From the NCBI GenBank assembly GCA_900199595.1, contig FZRB01000017.1, forward strand, positions 27,464 through 91,463: a stretch of DNA of 64,000 nucleotides, written 5' to 3'. The stretch's first letter is position 1. Each line of letters begins with the position of its first letter. This document shows positions 44,298 through 53,158 of the stretch, piece after piece. Position numbers and translations under genes: made by a program. The notes under the pieces are model-generated. The model saw only the letters and a list, made by a program, of their open reading frames with translations, made no database searches and was not told the DNA's origin. Origin of the DNA: Lachnospiraceae bacterium. Lineage in GTDB: Bacteria; Bacillota; Clostridia; Lachnospirales; Lachnospiraceae.

Positions 44298-44771
44298 ATG
44301 AGAATCGGAATGGGTTATGACGTTCATAAACTGGTGGAAGGAAGAGATCTGATATTAGGAGGAGTTAATATTCCTTATGAAAAAGGTCTTCTGGGTCATT
44401 CTGATGCGGATTGTCTTACACATGCAGTTATGGACAGTCTTCTGGGGGCTGCGGCTCTTGGAGACATCGGAAGACATTTTCCTGATACTGATGAAAGATA
44501 TAAAGGTGCTGACAGTATAATGCTTCTTAGGCAGGTAAAGAAAATGCTTGAGGACAGTGGCTTCAAAGTAGGAAATATAGATGCAACAATCATCGCCCAG
44601 AAGCCTAAGATGGCACCTTATATAGAAGATATGAGAGTGATAATCTCAGATGCACTGCATATTGATAAAAACAGAGTCAATATCAAGGCGACTACAGAAG
44701 AAGGGTTGGGATTTACAGGTGAAGGACTTGGTATATCCTGTCAGTCCATAGCACTTTTAGAGGAATTATAA
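44298..44771 (+). CDS. ispF: 2-C-methyl-D-erythritol 2,4-cyclodiphosphate synthase
   Basis: 157 residues from the ATG at 44298, placed after GGAGGAATGAT; an in-frame ATG at 44265 lies inside the previous gene and is not needed. Metal ligands Asp8, His10 and His42 are present ([16 protein letters not shown]), as are [13 protein letters not shown] and [12 protein letters not shown]. It makes MEcPP in the MEP isoprenoid route. IspD, often fused or adjacent, is not seen. Confidence 0.97.
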   Translation: MRIGMGYDVHKLVEGRDLILGGVNIPYEKGLLGHSDADCLTHAVMDSLLGAAALGDIGRHFPDTDERYKGADSIMLLRQVKKMLEDSGFKVGNIDATIIAQKPKMAPYIEDMRVIISDALHIDKNRVNIKATTEEGLGFTGEGLGISCQSIALLEEL

Positions 44772-44792
44772 GCATTAAAGGAGAAAAACAGA

Positions 44793-45290
44793 GTGGATAG
44801 ATATGATGAAAGAATTATAAAAGGAAAGACAGAAGTGATCAGCTTTGTATGGCTGGTTCTTTCAATACTTGTTGCAGCACTTGGCCTGGCTCTGCTCATT
44901 CTGATACCGTCTGTTGGTGTTATTATTTTTGCGCTGGGAGTTTTTCTGATAACCTTTACAAAGGATGGTCTGAATATAGAATATGAATATATAATAACAA
45001 ACGGTGATATAGAGATTTCTAAAATAGTAGCAAAAAAACGTCGTAAGCTGATGAAAGAAATTGAAGCATCAAATGTTACTAAAATTGATTATGCATCTAC
45101 AGATCAGGTAAAGAATGATCTGTCCCTTGGACAAATTAAGGTTAAAAAATTCCTTGGAAGCAAAGATGAAGGCAAGCTTGTGGCAGTATACAGTGGAGAA
45201 GGAGAAAAAGCGACTATAACATTGCTGGATCTGAATGATAAATGCGTAGATCATCTGAAGACTGTTTTCAAAATCAAGTGCAATTTATAA
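44793..45290 (+). CDS. small membrane protein of unknown function (DUF6106-like)
   Basis: 165 residues with a GTG start chosen from AAAGGAG 10 nt upstream. Two hydrophobic helices near 16-55 (VWLVLSILVAALGLALLILI, then VGVIIFALGVFLITF) are followed by a soluble domain starting IEYEYIITNGDIEISKI, a PH-like beta pattern. It resembles small Lachnospiraceae proteins labelled DUF6106; I am not certain of that name. It lies 21 bp after ispF. Confidence 0.7.
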   Translation: MDRYDERIIKGKTEVISFVWLVLSILVAALGLALLILIPSVGVIIFALGVFLITFTKDGLNIEYEYIITNGDIEISKIVAKKRRKLMKEIEASNVTKIDYASTDQVKNDLSLGQIKVKKFLGSKDEGKLVAVYSGEGEKATITLLDLNDKCVDHLKTVFKIKCNL

Positions 45291-45319
45291 AAAAACAGCA
45301 GGTGTTAATACACCTGCTG
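45288..45319 (-). terminator. terminator of the 77-residue gene (minus strand)
   Basis: CAGCAGGTGT pairs with ACACCTGCTG (45296-45319) and on the minus strand is followed by seven to eight T. It also lies right after the plus-strand stop at 45290, though on that strand no T run follows. Confidence 0.85.
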
Positions 45320-45352
45320 AAGTAAACAAATATAAATATCGTAAGGGAGGAA

Positions 45353-45586
45353 TCAGGGGTCAAGAGGAATCATCTTAAGACCTTTATACATCTTGGTATA
45401 CATGCTTTTTTCATCCTTATAAAGCATGGTACCCCTTTTGCCATCGCGGATGATATAGGCATACTTGTTTTTCTGAACATTCATGTATAATACTTCATCA
45501 ACATTAAGCTCCTGGGCTTTGACCTTTGCAGTATATACATTAACCGGTTCTAACTTATATTTTTTTATTGCTTGTTCTACAGTCAT
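45353..45586 (-). CDS. 77-residue protein of unknown function
   Basis: The Met at 45586 has a full AAGGAGG site, so it is preferred over an upstream in-frame Met. The product begins MTVEQAIKKYKLEP and ends in a basic, Tyr/Lys-rich half (KYAYIIRDGKRGTMLYKDE). It is small, soluble, alpha/beta in appearance. No family was recognised. It is monocistronic with its own terminator. Confidence 0.7.
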   Translation of the reverse strand: MTVEQAIKKYKLEPVNVYTAKVKAQELNVDEVLYMNVQKNKYAYIIRDGKRGTMLYKDEKSMYTKMYKGLKMIPLDP

Positions 45587-45713
45587 GTCAAAACCTCCTT
45601 CACCTGAAAGATATCTAATATCTAAATAAAGTATATGGTATAATATGCACAAAGTCAACTGTTAATAATTCACAAAACTGTAAAAATTGACAAAAGAATA
45701 AGATAAAACGGAT

Positions 45714-46382
45714 ATGAATAATTATTTTAAGTTATTTGATGAACAGCTGAAAAAAATTAGTGAAGATAATATTAAACCTGAACTGCTTCTTCATGCCTGC
45801 TGTGCCCCCTGCAGCTCTCATTGTCTTGAGGTGCTGGAGGGATATTTTAATATTACTGTATATTTCTATAATCCCAATATAGATGAACTAGAAGAGTACA
45901 GTAAACGTATAGAAGAGCTGAGAAGATTTACCTTAGTTGCGGACTTTGCCAAAAAAGTAAAAGTGATAGATGGTGGCTATGAGCCGGAGGTCTTCTACGA
46001 AATGGCAAAGGGAAGGGAGAATCTTCCTGAGAGAAGCGAAAGATGCTATGACTGTTACAGGCTGAGACTTAAGAAAACTACAGAATATGCTCTGGAAAAT
46101 GGATATGACTATTTTTCAACAACACTATCAATAAGCCCCTACAAAAATGCAGAGTGGATCAATGAAATAGGAATGAATCTGGAAAGAGAGTTACGGGAGA
46201 ATAATCCTGATAAAAACAAATATCCGATTTTTCTTTTCAGTGATTTTAAAAAGAAAAACGGCTACAAGCGTTCCATTGAATTATCCGGGGAGTATGATCT
46301 GTACAGACAGGATTATTGTGGGTGCGTATTCTCAAAACATGATCATGAAGAAAAACTTCGGAGAAAAAACTCCGAAGTTTAA
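45714..46382 (+). CDS. queH: epoxyqueuosine reductase QueH
   Basis: 222 residues. The DUF208/QueH cysteines are present: CCAPC at 29-33, CYDC in SERCYDCYRLR, and YCGCVFS near the end. QueH is the non-homologous replacement for QueG and reduces epoxyqueuosine in tRNA to queuosine. STTLSISPYKN is another family signature. Ribosome binding site is poor. With queF at 38576 this shows that the organism makes or salvages queuosine. Its 3' end overlaps the hslO terminator. Confidence 0.95.
   Translation: MNNYFKLFDEQLKKISEDNIKPELLLHACCAPCSSHCLEVLEGYFNITVYFYNPNIDELEEYSKRIEELRRFTLVADFAKKVKVIDGGYEPEVFYEMAKGRENLPERSERCYDCYRLRLKKTTEYALENGYDYFSTTLSISPYKNAEWINEIGMNLERELRENNPDKNKYPIFLFSDFKKKNGYKRSIELSGEYDLYRQDYCGCVFSKHDHEEKLRRKNSEV
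46351..46380 (-). terminator. hslO terminator embedded in the queH 3' end
   Basis: AAACTTCGGAG pairs perfectly with CTCCGAAGTTT across a 6-nt A loop. On the minus strand it is followed by T residues just after the hslO stop. The same bases encode the last residues of QueH. Confidence 0.85.
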
Positions 46383-46387
46383 GTGGT

Positions 46388-47275
46388 TTATGAATTCTCA
46401 TATATATATTTTATCTCAGGAATGGTGAATTCGTAGTCTGTATTACAGAAATCACAGTGAAGATTTACAGGCTTTCCATCATTTATCATGGATTCCAGTT
46501 CTTTTTTTCCAATACTTATAAGTGCTTTTGTAACCCGTTCCCGACTGCAGTTGCAATGATAAGCTGTCGGACGTTTTTCTTCGATACTTATATCTGTACC
46601 GAATACCTCTGTTCCTATGATTTTTCTCATCATATCTTCAACTGATAACCCGTCATTAAAGAAGTCTGTTACGGAACTCAACTCTGCCAGACTGTTTTCC
46701 AGCTTAGTGATGGTATCCTCTGAGGCATATGGCAGCAGTTGGATGATAAAGCCTCCGGCGTGCTTTATGCTTGTGTCTCTGTCAACAAGAACACCTAGAC
46801 CTACAGAAGTAGGAATCTGTTCGCTTTCGGCATAATAATAAGTAAGATCCTCGCCTATTTCTCCACTTACGAGACTGGTCTGACCAACATATGGTTCTTT
46901 TGCACCCTCATCTCTAATGACAGTAAGTATACCGCTGCCGACAGCTCCTCCTACATCAAAATGTCCATTTTCCTTAGCCGGAAGCTGTACAGCGTTATTA
47001 TAAATGAGTCCCTTTACATTTGAGGCAGCGTCGGCTGTTACAGTAATGCTTTTTATGGGGCCGTCTCCATTTATCTTGAGAGTCAGAACGTCGGTATCAT
47101 TTTTGCACATAGCTCCCATAAGTGCTCCTCCGGTAAGCAGTCTTCCAAGAGCGGCACTGCAGAGCGGGCTGGTATTATGTATCCGTCTTGCCTCTTCCAC
47201 GGTATTCTTAGTATAGCCGGCGATATATCTGATCTCATTTCCTGCCGCCAGTCCTTTGATTATATAGTCATCCAT
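46388..47275 (-). CDS. hslO: Hsp33 redox-regulated chaperone
   Basis: 295 residues, usual length. The zinc-binding redox switch is complete: CNC in YHCNCSRERV and CDFC in LHCDFCNTDYEF. GGALMGAM and VGSGILTVIRD are Hsp33 core signatures. AGAGGAG precedes the ATG. It acts in the cytoplasm as a holdase once oxidised. Convergent to queH. Confidence 0.97.
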   Translation of the reverse strand: MDDYIIKGLAAGNEIRYIAGYTKNTVEEARRIHNTSPLCSAALGRLLTGGALMGAMCKNDTDVLTLKINGDGPIKSITVTADAASNVKGLIYNNAVQLPAKENGHFDVGGAVGSGILTVIRDEGAKEPYVGQTSLVSGEIGEDLTYYYAESEQIPTSVGLGVLVDRDTSIKHAGGFIIQLLPYASEDTITKLENSLAELSSVTDFFNDGLSVEDMMRKIIGTEVFGTDISIEEKRPTAYHCNCSRERVTKALISIGKKELESMINDGKPVNLHCDFCNTDYEFTIPEIKYIYENS

Positions 47276-47459
47276 AAATATGCTCCTCTGATTTTATCGT
47301 TTGTTACTATTCTTATTGAAGGGGAATAGTAACAATCCCTAACAGTATATACGCAATCTAAAAAAAATAAAAGGTACAAATATTGAATTTATATGGTACA
47401 ATGTAGTTTAGATTGTTTAAATCCGGCAAATTGTAAACTATTCTCAGGAGAAAAGTATT

Positions 47460-48875
47460 ATGAAAAGTGTAATAGGGGTACATTTTTGGGAAAGACAGGC
47501 GAGACTCTCGCTTTGCGATGCTGATTCTGTGAGTACAGCGGCGATAGATCTTCCGTCTGATATAAAAAGGCTGAATATTGTGGCAAGTGATTTTGCCATT
47601 AAAAAAGCTCTGGAATTAATCGATACATTTATTAAGGAGAATCTGGGAATAAGTGATTATGGTCTTGTAATCTGCATCTCTGATGATACCGGTCTTAAGG
47701 AAATCCAGGGACTTTACAGAAGTGCAGCTCAGTGCGGTATAGAGATCGTAAAGACCGTAACTGAAACAATGGCTATGGCATATTATTCTTATGTTGAATT
47801 TGGTGCGGCCGGTCCGGTTCTTATGGCATTTGCATCTCCCGCAAAGCTGAGTGTGGCAGATTATTATATGGATGAGGGGACGGTTGAGAGGCTTGATACA
47901 TATATAGCAGGCAGATGGAATGGTTCATCTATCCAGAAGGCTGCCTTTATCAATCCATTAAGCAACAGGCTTTTTGATGTCACGGATTCTCCGATCGTTT
48001 ATTGTGCGGGAACCATGGACAGATGTCTGAACTTTGATCAGTCATTAAAGAATTATATATCGTCAACCAATACATTTTATAACAGAGACATAGAATTCCA
48101 GATGGTTGACAGTCAGGCCGTTATAGAGGGAATAGGCTTTATGTGCGGTAAGATAGAAATGAGAGAAGCCTTTCTCGGACTCAAAGAGATTGATACGCTT
48201 TCGCCTTATGAGCTTCTTGTCAGTATAAACGGCGAGATGTACCCGATTATCAATGCTGATAGTGTGATACCCACAAGGGAAGAAATAGAGATAGAAAAGT
48301 ATCCTGAATCTGATAAACCATATGATGATATAAGACTGTATGAGAGAAGAATTCAGGGCTTTACGGAAATATGCTGTATGCACGTTCCAAAAGAGAAGGC
48401 TGAGCTGTTATACAGAAAACCGATCAAGCTTTCTGTCGCTTCCGATATATGCAGACATCTTGAAATTAAGATTACTGCTGTGTTAGGTGATAACTCGATA
48501 ATACTTCATGTTCCTGATGATATTTTTGATGGTCAGGAGGAAGAGGTGGTTCAGGAGAAAGTTGAAGACTTTATTACCCGGTTCCTTCCGGTTGTTGATG
48601 ATCTGGAATATGCCATAAAGTATACCAAGGATGCAGATAGTCCATATATACAGGGAATTATGAAAACCTATAACAAGGCTCTGCAGATATTAAGCGACAA
48701 TAATGTACAGATTATTATGGGAGAGGGCGAGCCCTTTGACTACAATGTTCAGACAGCAGTGGCTCATGTATCGGATGTGGAACTTCCGGACAATACAGTT
48801 AAGCAGGTTATGCAGGCAGGATATATGTATAAAGGCAAGGTTTTAAGACCGGCCTCTGTTATAGTAGCGAATTAA
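47460..48875 (+). CDS. DnaK-like (degenerate) / GrpE fusion protein
   Basis: 471 residues. Residues 1-240 follow the Hsp70 ATPase fold: VIGVHFWERQARLSL at the phosphate-1 position, YGLVICISDDTGLKEIQGLY, GIEIVKTVTETMAMAYYS, and VIEGIGFMCGKIE. The Hsp70 glycine and Thr residues of phosphate motifs are replaced (GPVLMAFASP where DLGGGTFD is expected). A substrate-domain-like part follows (LSPYELLVSINGEMYPII and SVIPTREE). From about 361 to the end the sequence reads as GrpE: LPVVDDLEYAI, GEPFDYNVQTAVAHV, NTVKQVMQAGYMYKGKVLRPASVIVA. It leads the MoxR-DUF58-transglutaminase operon. ATP hydrolysis seems unlikely; chaperone-like assembly is inferred. Confidence 0.7.
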   Translation: MKSVIGVHFWERQARLSLCDADSVSTAAIDLPSDIKRLNIVASDFAIKKALELIDTFIKENLGISDYGLVICISDDTGLKEIQGLYRSAAQCGIEIVKTVTETMAMAYYSYVEFGAAGPVLMAFASPAKLSVADYYMDEGTVERLDTYIAGRWNGSSIQKAAFINPLSNRLFDVTDSPIVYCAGTMDRCLNFDQSLKNYISSTNTFYNRDIEFQMVDSQAVIEGIGFMCGKIEMREAFLGLKEIDTLSPYELLVSINGEMYPIINADSVIPTREEIEIEKYPESDKPYDDIRLYERRIQGFTEICCMHVPKEKAELLYRKPIKLSVASDICRHLEIKITAVLGDNSIILHVPDDIFDGQEEEVVQEKVEDFITRFLPVVDDLEYAIKYTKDADSPYIQGIMKTYNKALQILSDNNVQIIMGEGEPFDYNVQTAVAHVSDVELPDNTVKQVMQAGYMYKGKVLRPASVIVAN

Positions 48876-48900
48876 GATACAAAAGGATAGGTTATAAAAT

Positions 48901-49827
48901 ATGAATAGCAGAATACAACTATTAAAGGATAATATTTTTCGTGGATTTGTCGGGAAGGAAGAACTTCTGGAAAATATTATCGTGGCACTTCTTTCGGGGG
49001 GGCATGTTCTGATAGAGGATGTTCCGGGAGTCGGGAAAACAACCCTTGCAAAGCTTCTGGCCCGTTCTATTGATGCAAGTCTTGCAAGAATTCAGTTTAC
49101 GCCGGATACGCTTCCGTCCGATATAGTCGGAGTGTCGGTATTTGATGCTAAAAGCTCTCAGTTCACGGTTGTTAAGGGACCTGTCCATAATCAGATTGTT
49201 ATTGCTGATGAGATAAACAGAGCTTCTCCAAAAACTCAGTCTGCACTTCTTGAGGCTATGGAAGAAAAACAGGTTACTATCGATGGAAAAACATTTCCTC
49301 TGCAGGAGCCTTTTATGGTCGTAGCCACAGAGAATCCTTCGGAACAGATAGGAACATATCCTCTTCCGGAGGCTCAGAAGGATCGTTTTATGATGAAGCT
49401 TTCGATAGGATATCCTGATATGGATAATCAGAAGCTTCTTGCAAAAAAATATCTGGATGGTGTACTTGATGAGGAAATAGAACCGGTTCTTAAGGCTGAT
49501 GAAATAATAGAAATGCGTAAGGATGTCAGATCAGTTATCATGACTGATGAGATAATAGAATATGCACTCGTAATAGTTGATAAGACCAGAGGACTTTCTG
49601 AACTTGAATATGGACTCAGTCCGAGAGCAGGTCTGGATCTTCTGATCGCATCGAAGGCCAAGGCTTATATCTCAGGCAGAGATTATGTTATACCTGAGGA
49701 CGTGATAGCTATGTCCAAGAGGGTGCTTCCTCACAGAATGGTTCTTACCACTCAGTCACTTATGAATAAATATACAGGAAACCAGCTCCTGGCTGAGGTG
49801 CTGGACAAGACTTCAAGACCTAAATGA
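48901..49827 (+). CDS. MoxR-family AAA+ ATPase
   Basis: 308 residues. Walker A is VPGVGKTTLAK (near 40-50), Walker B VIADEINRASP, and sensor-like ATENPSEQIGTYPLPEAQ with DRFMMKL follows. MoxR ATPases are thought to act as chaperones in the assembly of complexes with DUF58 and VWA proteins. The DUF58 gene overlaps its last 4 bp. The VWA protein at the left edge is a further, distant candidate client. Confidence 0.95.
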   Translation: MNSRIQLLKDNIFRGFVGKEELLENIIVALLSGGHVLIEDVPGVGKTTLAKLLARSIDASLARIQFTPDTLPSDIVGVSVFDAKSSQFTVVKGPVHNQIVIADEINRASPKTQSALLEAMEEKQVTIDGKTFPLQEPFMVVATENPSEQIGTYPLPEAQKDRFMMKLSIGYPDMDNQKLLAKKYLDGVLDEEIEPVLKADEIIEMRKDVRSVIMTDEIIEYALVIVDKTRGLSELEYGLSPRAGLDLLIASKAKAYISGRDYVIPEDVIAMSKRVLPHRMVLTTQSLMNKYTGNQLLAEVLDKTSRPK

Positions 49828-50909
49828 AAAATAACAGATCCAAATCAGATGAAAAGAGAATAAAAATATCATTAAACAGACATAAGAGATATATTCGTTT
49901 TATTATTTATATGATCCTTTTGATAGCATCGATAATTATAGTAAGTAATAGAGGCGGAGCATTTTCTTATGTCTTCTTTTATGGAAATGTATTATATATT
50001 CCGATTGCAATTTTCACTATAATACACGCTGTTAAAGCGGTCAGATTATCCCAGGAGGTTCGGGAAAGAATGTTCCGAAAGGGGACTGTTCAGTCTTATA
50101 AGATACATATTGAAAATGACAGCTTTCTTCCCTTAGGTTCGGTTTCTTTTGTTATGTCAGGTGTTGCTGCTGATTATAAGATGGATATTACTGACAGACT
50201 GTACAGTCTGTTTCCGCATGAATCCATTAAGATAGAAAATGAATTGACCTGCAGATATGCCGGAAGCTATGAAACAGGAATAACAGCTATAGAGTTCAGG
50301 GATCCGTTTAAGATAGTAGAGGTGACCTACAAGGTTGATACACCGCTCAGAGTCAGTGTACTTCCTGCTGTTACGGATGCTGCTGTAGAAGAACTCAGCA
50401 GAGCCTATGAATCGGCGGATGTAAGAACAGGAAATATCATCATGAACAGTGATGAGAATTACCTTGGAAATGATGTTCGTAAGTATACTCCGGGTGATGC
50501 CGTGAATACTATTCACTGGAAAAATTATGCGCGTACCGGGGATATGTATGTCAGACTTCCTGAGCTGAAGTCTTCCCAGATGATGAGTCTTATTATAATT
50601 AAGGCTGATATAGATGGCAGTGAGGAAAGTCTGAAAAAGAGGGACTTCTTTTTGGAGTATATAGTTTCCATTATGAATTATTTTGCAAGGAATAAAAAAC
50701 CTCTTGAAATAGTTTACTTTGATACAGATATCAGAAGATGTATCATCGATAATTATGAGAGCTTTCAGAAAGCATATTATGATGTGATAAAAAGAATCAT
50801 GTCAAAACCCGCTTCAGATAAGGAAGAGGGGATGGCTGATATAAGGGGAAGTGCTGCTTCCAGAAAAATAGTTTTCAGAGAAAAGGATATGGTTTTATGT
50901 CAGAACTGA
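49824..50909 (+). CDS. DUF58 membrane protein
   Basis: 361 residues. Two hydrophobic helices near 16-60, then a beta-rich part and the DUF58 signature (RKYTPGDAVNTIHWKNYAR near 218-236) within a VWA-like fold. It overlaps moxR by 4 bp and the transglutaminase gene by 13 bp. This gene order is conserved in many bacteria; the protein is likely anchored at the membrane with its DUF58 part in the cytoplasm. Confidence 0.93.
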   Translation: MKNNRSKSDEKRIKISLNRHKRYIRFIIYMILLIASIIIVSNRGGAFSYVFFYGNVLYIPIAIFTIIHAVKAVRLSQEVRERMFRKGTVQSYKIHIENDSFLPLGSVSFVMSGVAADYKMDITDRLYSLFPHESIKIENELTCRYAGSYETGITAIEFRDPFKIVEVTYKVDTPLRVSVLPAVTDAAVEELSRAYESADVRTGNIIMNSDENYLGNDVRKYTPGDAVNTIHWKNYARTGDMYVRLPELKSSQMMSLIIIKADIDGSEESLKKRDFFLEYIVSIMNYFARNKKPLEIVYFDTDIRRCIIDNYESFQKAYYDVIKRIMSKPASDKEEGMADIRGSAASRKIVFREKDMVLCQN

Positions 50910-53059
50910 AAAAGAATACAATTATATATTTTCAGTCTGCTCTGTTTTTTGTGTGTCTGCTTATACCTGTTGTTGAGTATATAATCACCTTTACAGGAGC
51001 CGGTGTAAACAGATTATACTTCTGGTGCTATATGCTGATGTTTCTTTTGCTTGGACTTATATTTGTAGTGTCAGATAAGAAAAGGCTCTTTATTCCTGTG
51101 GGAATACTAAGTGCGGTTTTGCTGATCATTATTTTCAGAGACCGAGAGCTTACCTGGAATATAGCTGCAGCGCTTATATCTGTTATCATATACACTTTGA
51201 TAGAAAATGAAAAAATCAGCAGATTTATATGGATTGTTCTGGCTTCGGCAGAACTCGTTCTTTGGATTTATACAGGTAATCCATCTAAAATAGCAGCGTC
51301 AGCACTGCTGGTATCAATGATTTATTCGATTCTCAGGCTTACAGATATAATGTATGTGTACCATGCCTACCTTATCATTCTGATAGGTATTGTTATGGTG
51401 TTTCTCCCCTCGGGAGAGGAGCCTATGCAGTGGAAGACCCTAAAGAGCGCTGTGGCCTTAGTTGATGGTACAGTAAGGGGCGCATTTTATGAAACCCAGT
51501 ATTTATTTGAAGGTCTTTCCAATGTAGGTGGAGGATACAGAGGCTATTCCGGAAATGCAAGGCTTTCAGGAAAGGTGATCGGAGAAGGGAAAGATGAACT
51601 TATTCTCAGCTCTACAAAGAATAATAAATGCAGATATTTAACCGGTGCATATTATAAGACTATAACGAAAACAGGCCTTAAGGATAAGGTTGAAACTGAC
51701 AGTCCTTACAATATGTGGTTTGTTGAATTTATTAATGCTTTGTACAGGGCTGGTATAGATGATAAGGAAGCAGCCTGCTTTTCCAAGATGGAAAATATGG
51801 ATATAGAATACAGGTATCTGAGAACAGAAGATGTTATCATACCTGAAAAACCTATCCTTATTGAAGAGGAAAATCAGATCAATTCAAAGAAACATGGTAA
51901 AGGCTTTCAGTATTCCGTGCGTTATATGGCAATTGATTACGGAAGTCCGTACTTTCTTGAGGTGATTGAAAAGGGTGATGGAGAGTATGAATCCTATGGA
52001 ACAATAAAGCAATATGTTAAAGATATCTATGGTGTAAATATGGACAGATTTCTCTCACACGAACAATATGAAGAAGCTGTCAGCTATTACAGTAACAGAA
52101 AGTCCTGGATAAATGATTATCTGGATCTATCAATGCAGACTCCGAAGATAAAAGAGCTTACTGAAGAAGTAGTTCAGGGGCTGGATGGAGATTATGAAAA
52201 GGCAAAAGCCATTGAAACATATCTGCGCGGCTACGAATATGATACCGGAGTAGATCTTAGAAAAAGTGATAACTATATAGAAAGCTTTCTGTTTGAAACC
52301 TGCAGCGGATACTGCGTACATTATGCTTCGGCAATGGTGCTCATGCTCCGAAGCTGCAATATTCCTGCCAGGTACGTAAACGGTTATATGAAGCCTTCCG
52401 ATAAGAATGAACGTACGGAAAATCTGTCAGGCAGTTATGCTCACGCCTGGGTTGAAGCGTATATGCCGGGAACGGGCTGGGTAAGGATGGAACCCACAAG
52501 AGTAATGAAAAGAGCTGAAGGTCTGACCTGGGGATTAGAGGTTAAGAATGATGAAACATCTGAAGTATCCGGATTTGATATAGAGGATGAGGAATACTAT
52601 AAAATGATGGAGGAAAGATATAGGGGGAGTTATGGAGAACCTCTTAATGATCTGTCAAAAGAGGCTTCTGAAAAGAATAACCAGAAGAAGGATTCGGATT
52701 TTTATAAAGAACTGATTATCAGATTCGGAAGATACATATTGATCATGATTGTTTTTATGCTGAGCTTATTTGCCATTTATAAAATAATAAGAACATGTAT
52801 CTATATCCGAATGAAACCTGAAGATAAACTGAAAGAAAATATGAAGCTTCTTACAAAGAAGCTGGATCGTCTGCTTCCTGAGGGAGAAAAGACAGATTCG
52901 GTCATGGATTATCTTGGATTTATCAAGGATGAAAATGTATGTGCTGACCTAAAAGAGATTTTTGATGAATATTACAAGGTACGCTTCAGAGGAGACACTG
53001 CTTCAGAGGAATTGATCAGCCGTACAAGATTATCTGTAAAAAGAATAGGTCAGCTATAA
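50897..53059 (+). CDS. transglutaminase-like membrane protein (TgpA type)
   Basis: 720 residues. About six membrane helices occupy 1-180, the extracytoplasmic transglutaminase-like domain follows, then one helix near 615-635 and a cytoplasmic DUF4129-like tail. The catalytic pair is Cys473 (CSGYCVHYASAM) and His516 (YAHAWVEAY). The third residue, usually Asp in DPT, is Glu532 here (RMEPT). The family is linked to envelope integrity. Final gene of the operon that begins at 47460. Confidence 0.9.
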   Translation: MSELKKNTIIYFQSALFFVCLLIPVVEYIITFTGAGVNRLYFWCYMLMFLLLGLIFVVSDKKRLFIPVGILSAVLLIIIFRDRELTWNIAAALISVIIYTLIENEKISRFIWIVLASAELVLWIYTGNPSKIAASALLVSMIYSILRLTDIMYVYHAYLIILIGIVMVFLPSGEEPMQWKTLKSAVALVDGTVRGAFYETQYLFEGLSNVGGGYRGYSGNARLSGKVIGEGKDELILSSTKNNKCRYLTGAYYKTITKTGLKDKVETDSPYNMWFVEFINALYRAGIDDKEAACFSKMENMDIEYRYLRTEDVIIPEKPILIEEENQINSKKHGKGFQYSVRYMAIDYGSPYFLEVIEKGDGEYESYGTIKQYVKDIYGVNMDRFLSHEQYEEAVSYYSNRKSWINDYLDLSMQTPKIKELTEEVVQGLDGDYEKAKAIETYLRGYEYDTGVDLRKSDNYIESFLFETCSGYCVHYASAMVLMLRSCNIPARYVNGYMKPSDKNERTENLSGSYAHAWVEAYMPGTGWVRMEPTRVMKRAEGLTWGLEVKNDETSEVSGFDIEDEEYYKMMEERYRGSYGEPLNDLSKEASEKNNQKKDSDFYKELIIRFGRYILIMIVFMLSLFAIYKIIRTCIYIRMKPEDKLKENMKLLTKKLDRLLPEGEKTDSVMDYLGFIKDENVCADLKEIFDEYYKVRFRGDTASEELISRTRLSVKRIGQL

Positions 53060-53066
53060 AAACTTT

Positions 53067-53095
53067 GTGACAAAGTGTTTATTTTGGAGTATAAT
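53067..53095 (+). promoter_or_regulatory. thrS promoter
   Basis: GTGACA and TATAAT are separated by 17 bp, right after the transglutaminase stop. The leader from here to the thrS ATG is only about 60 nt, too short for a T-box. Confidence 0.65.
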
Positions 53096-53158
53096 GATTG
53101 GATAGGTGTTCAAAGGCTTATTTTGAAACATTATGATAAATACATAAGGAGAACTAAC

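Noticed and set aside
53060..53158. T-box leader for thrS
   Set aside because: The leader is about 60 nt, with no specifier stem, T-box consensus or terminator.
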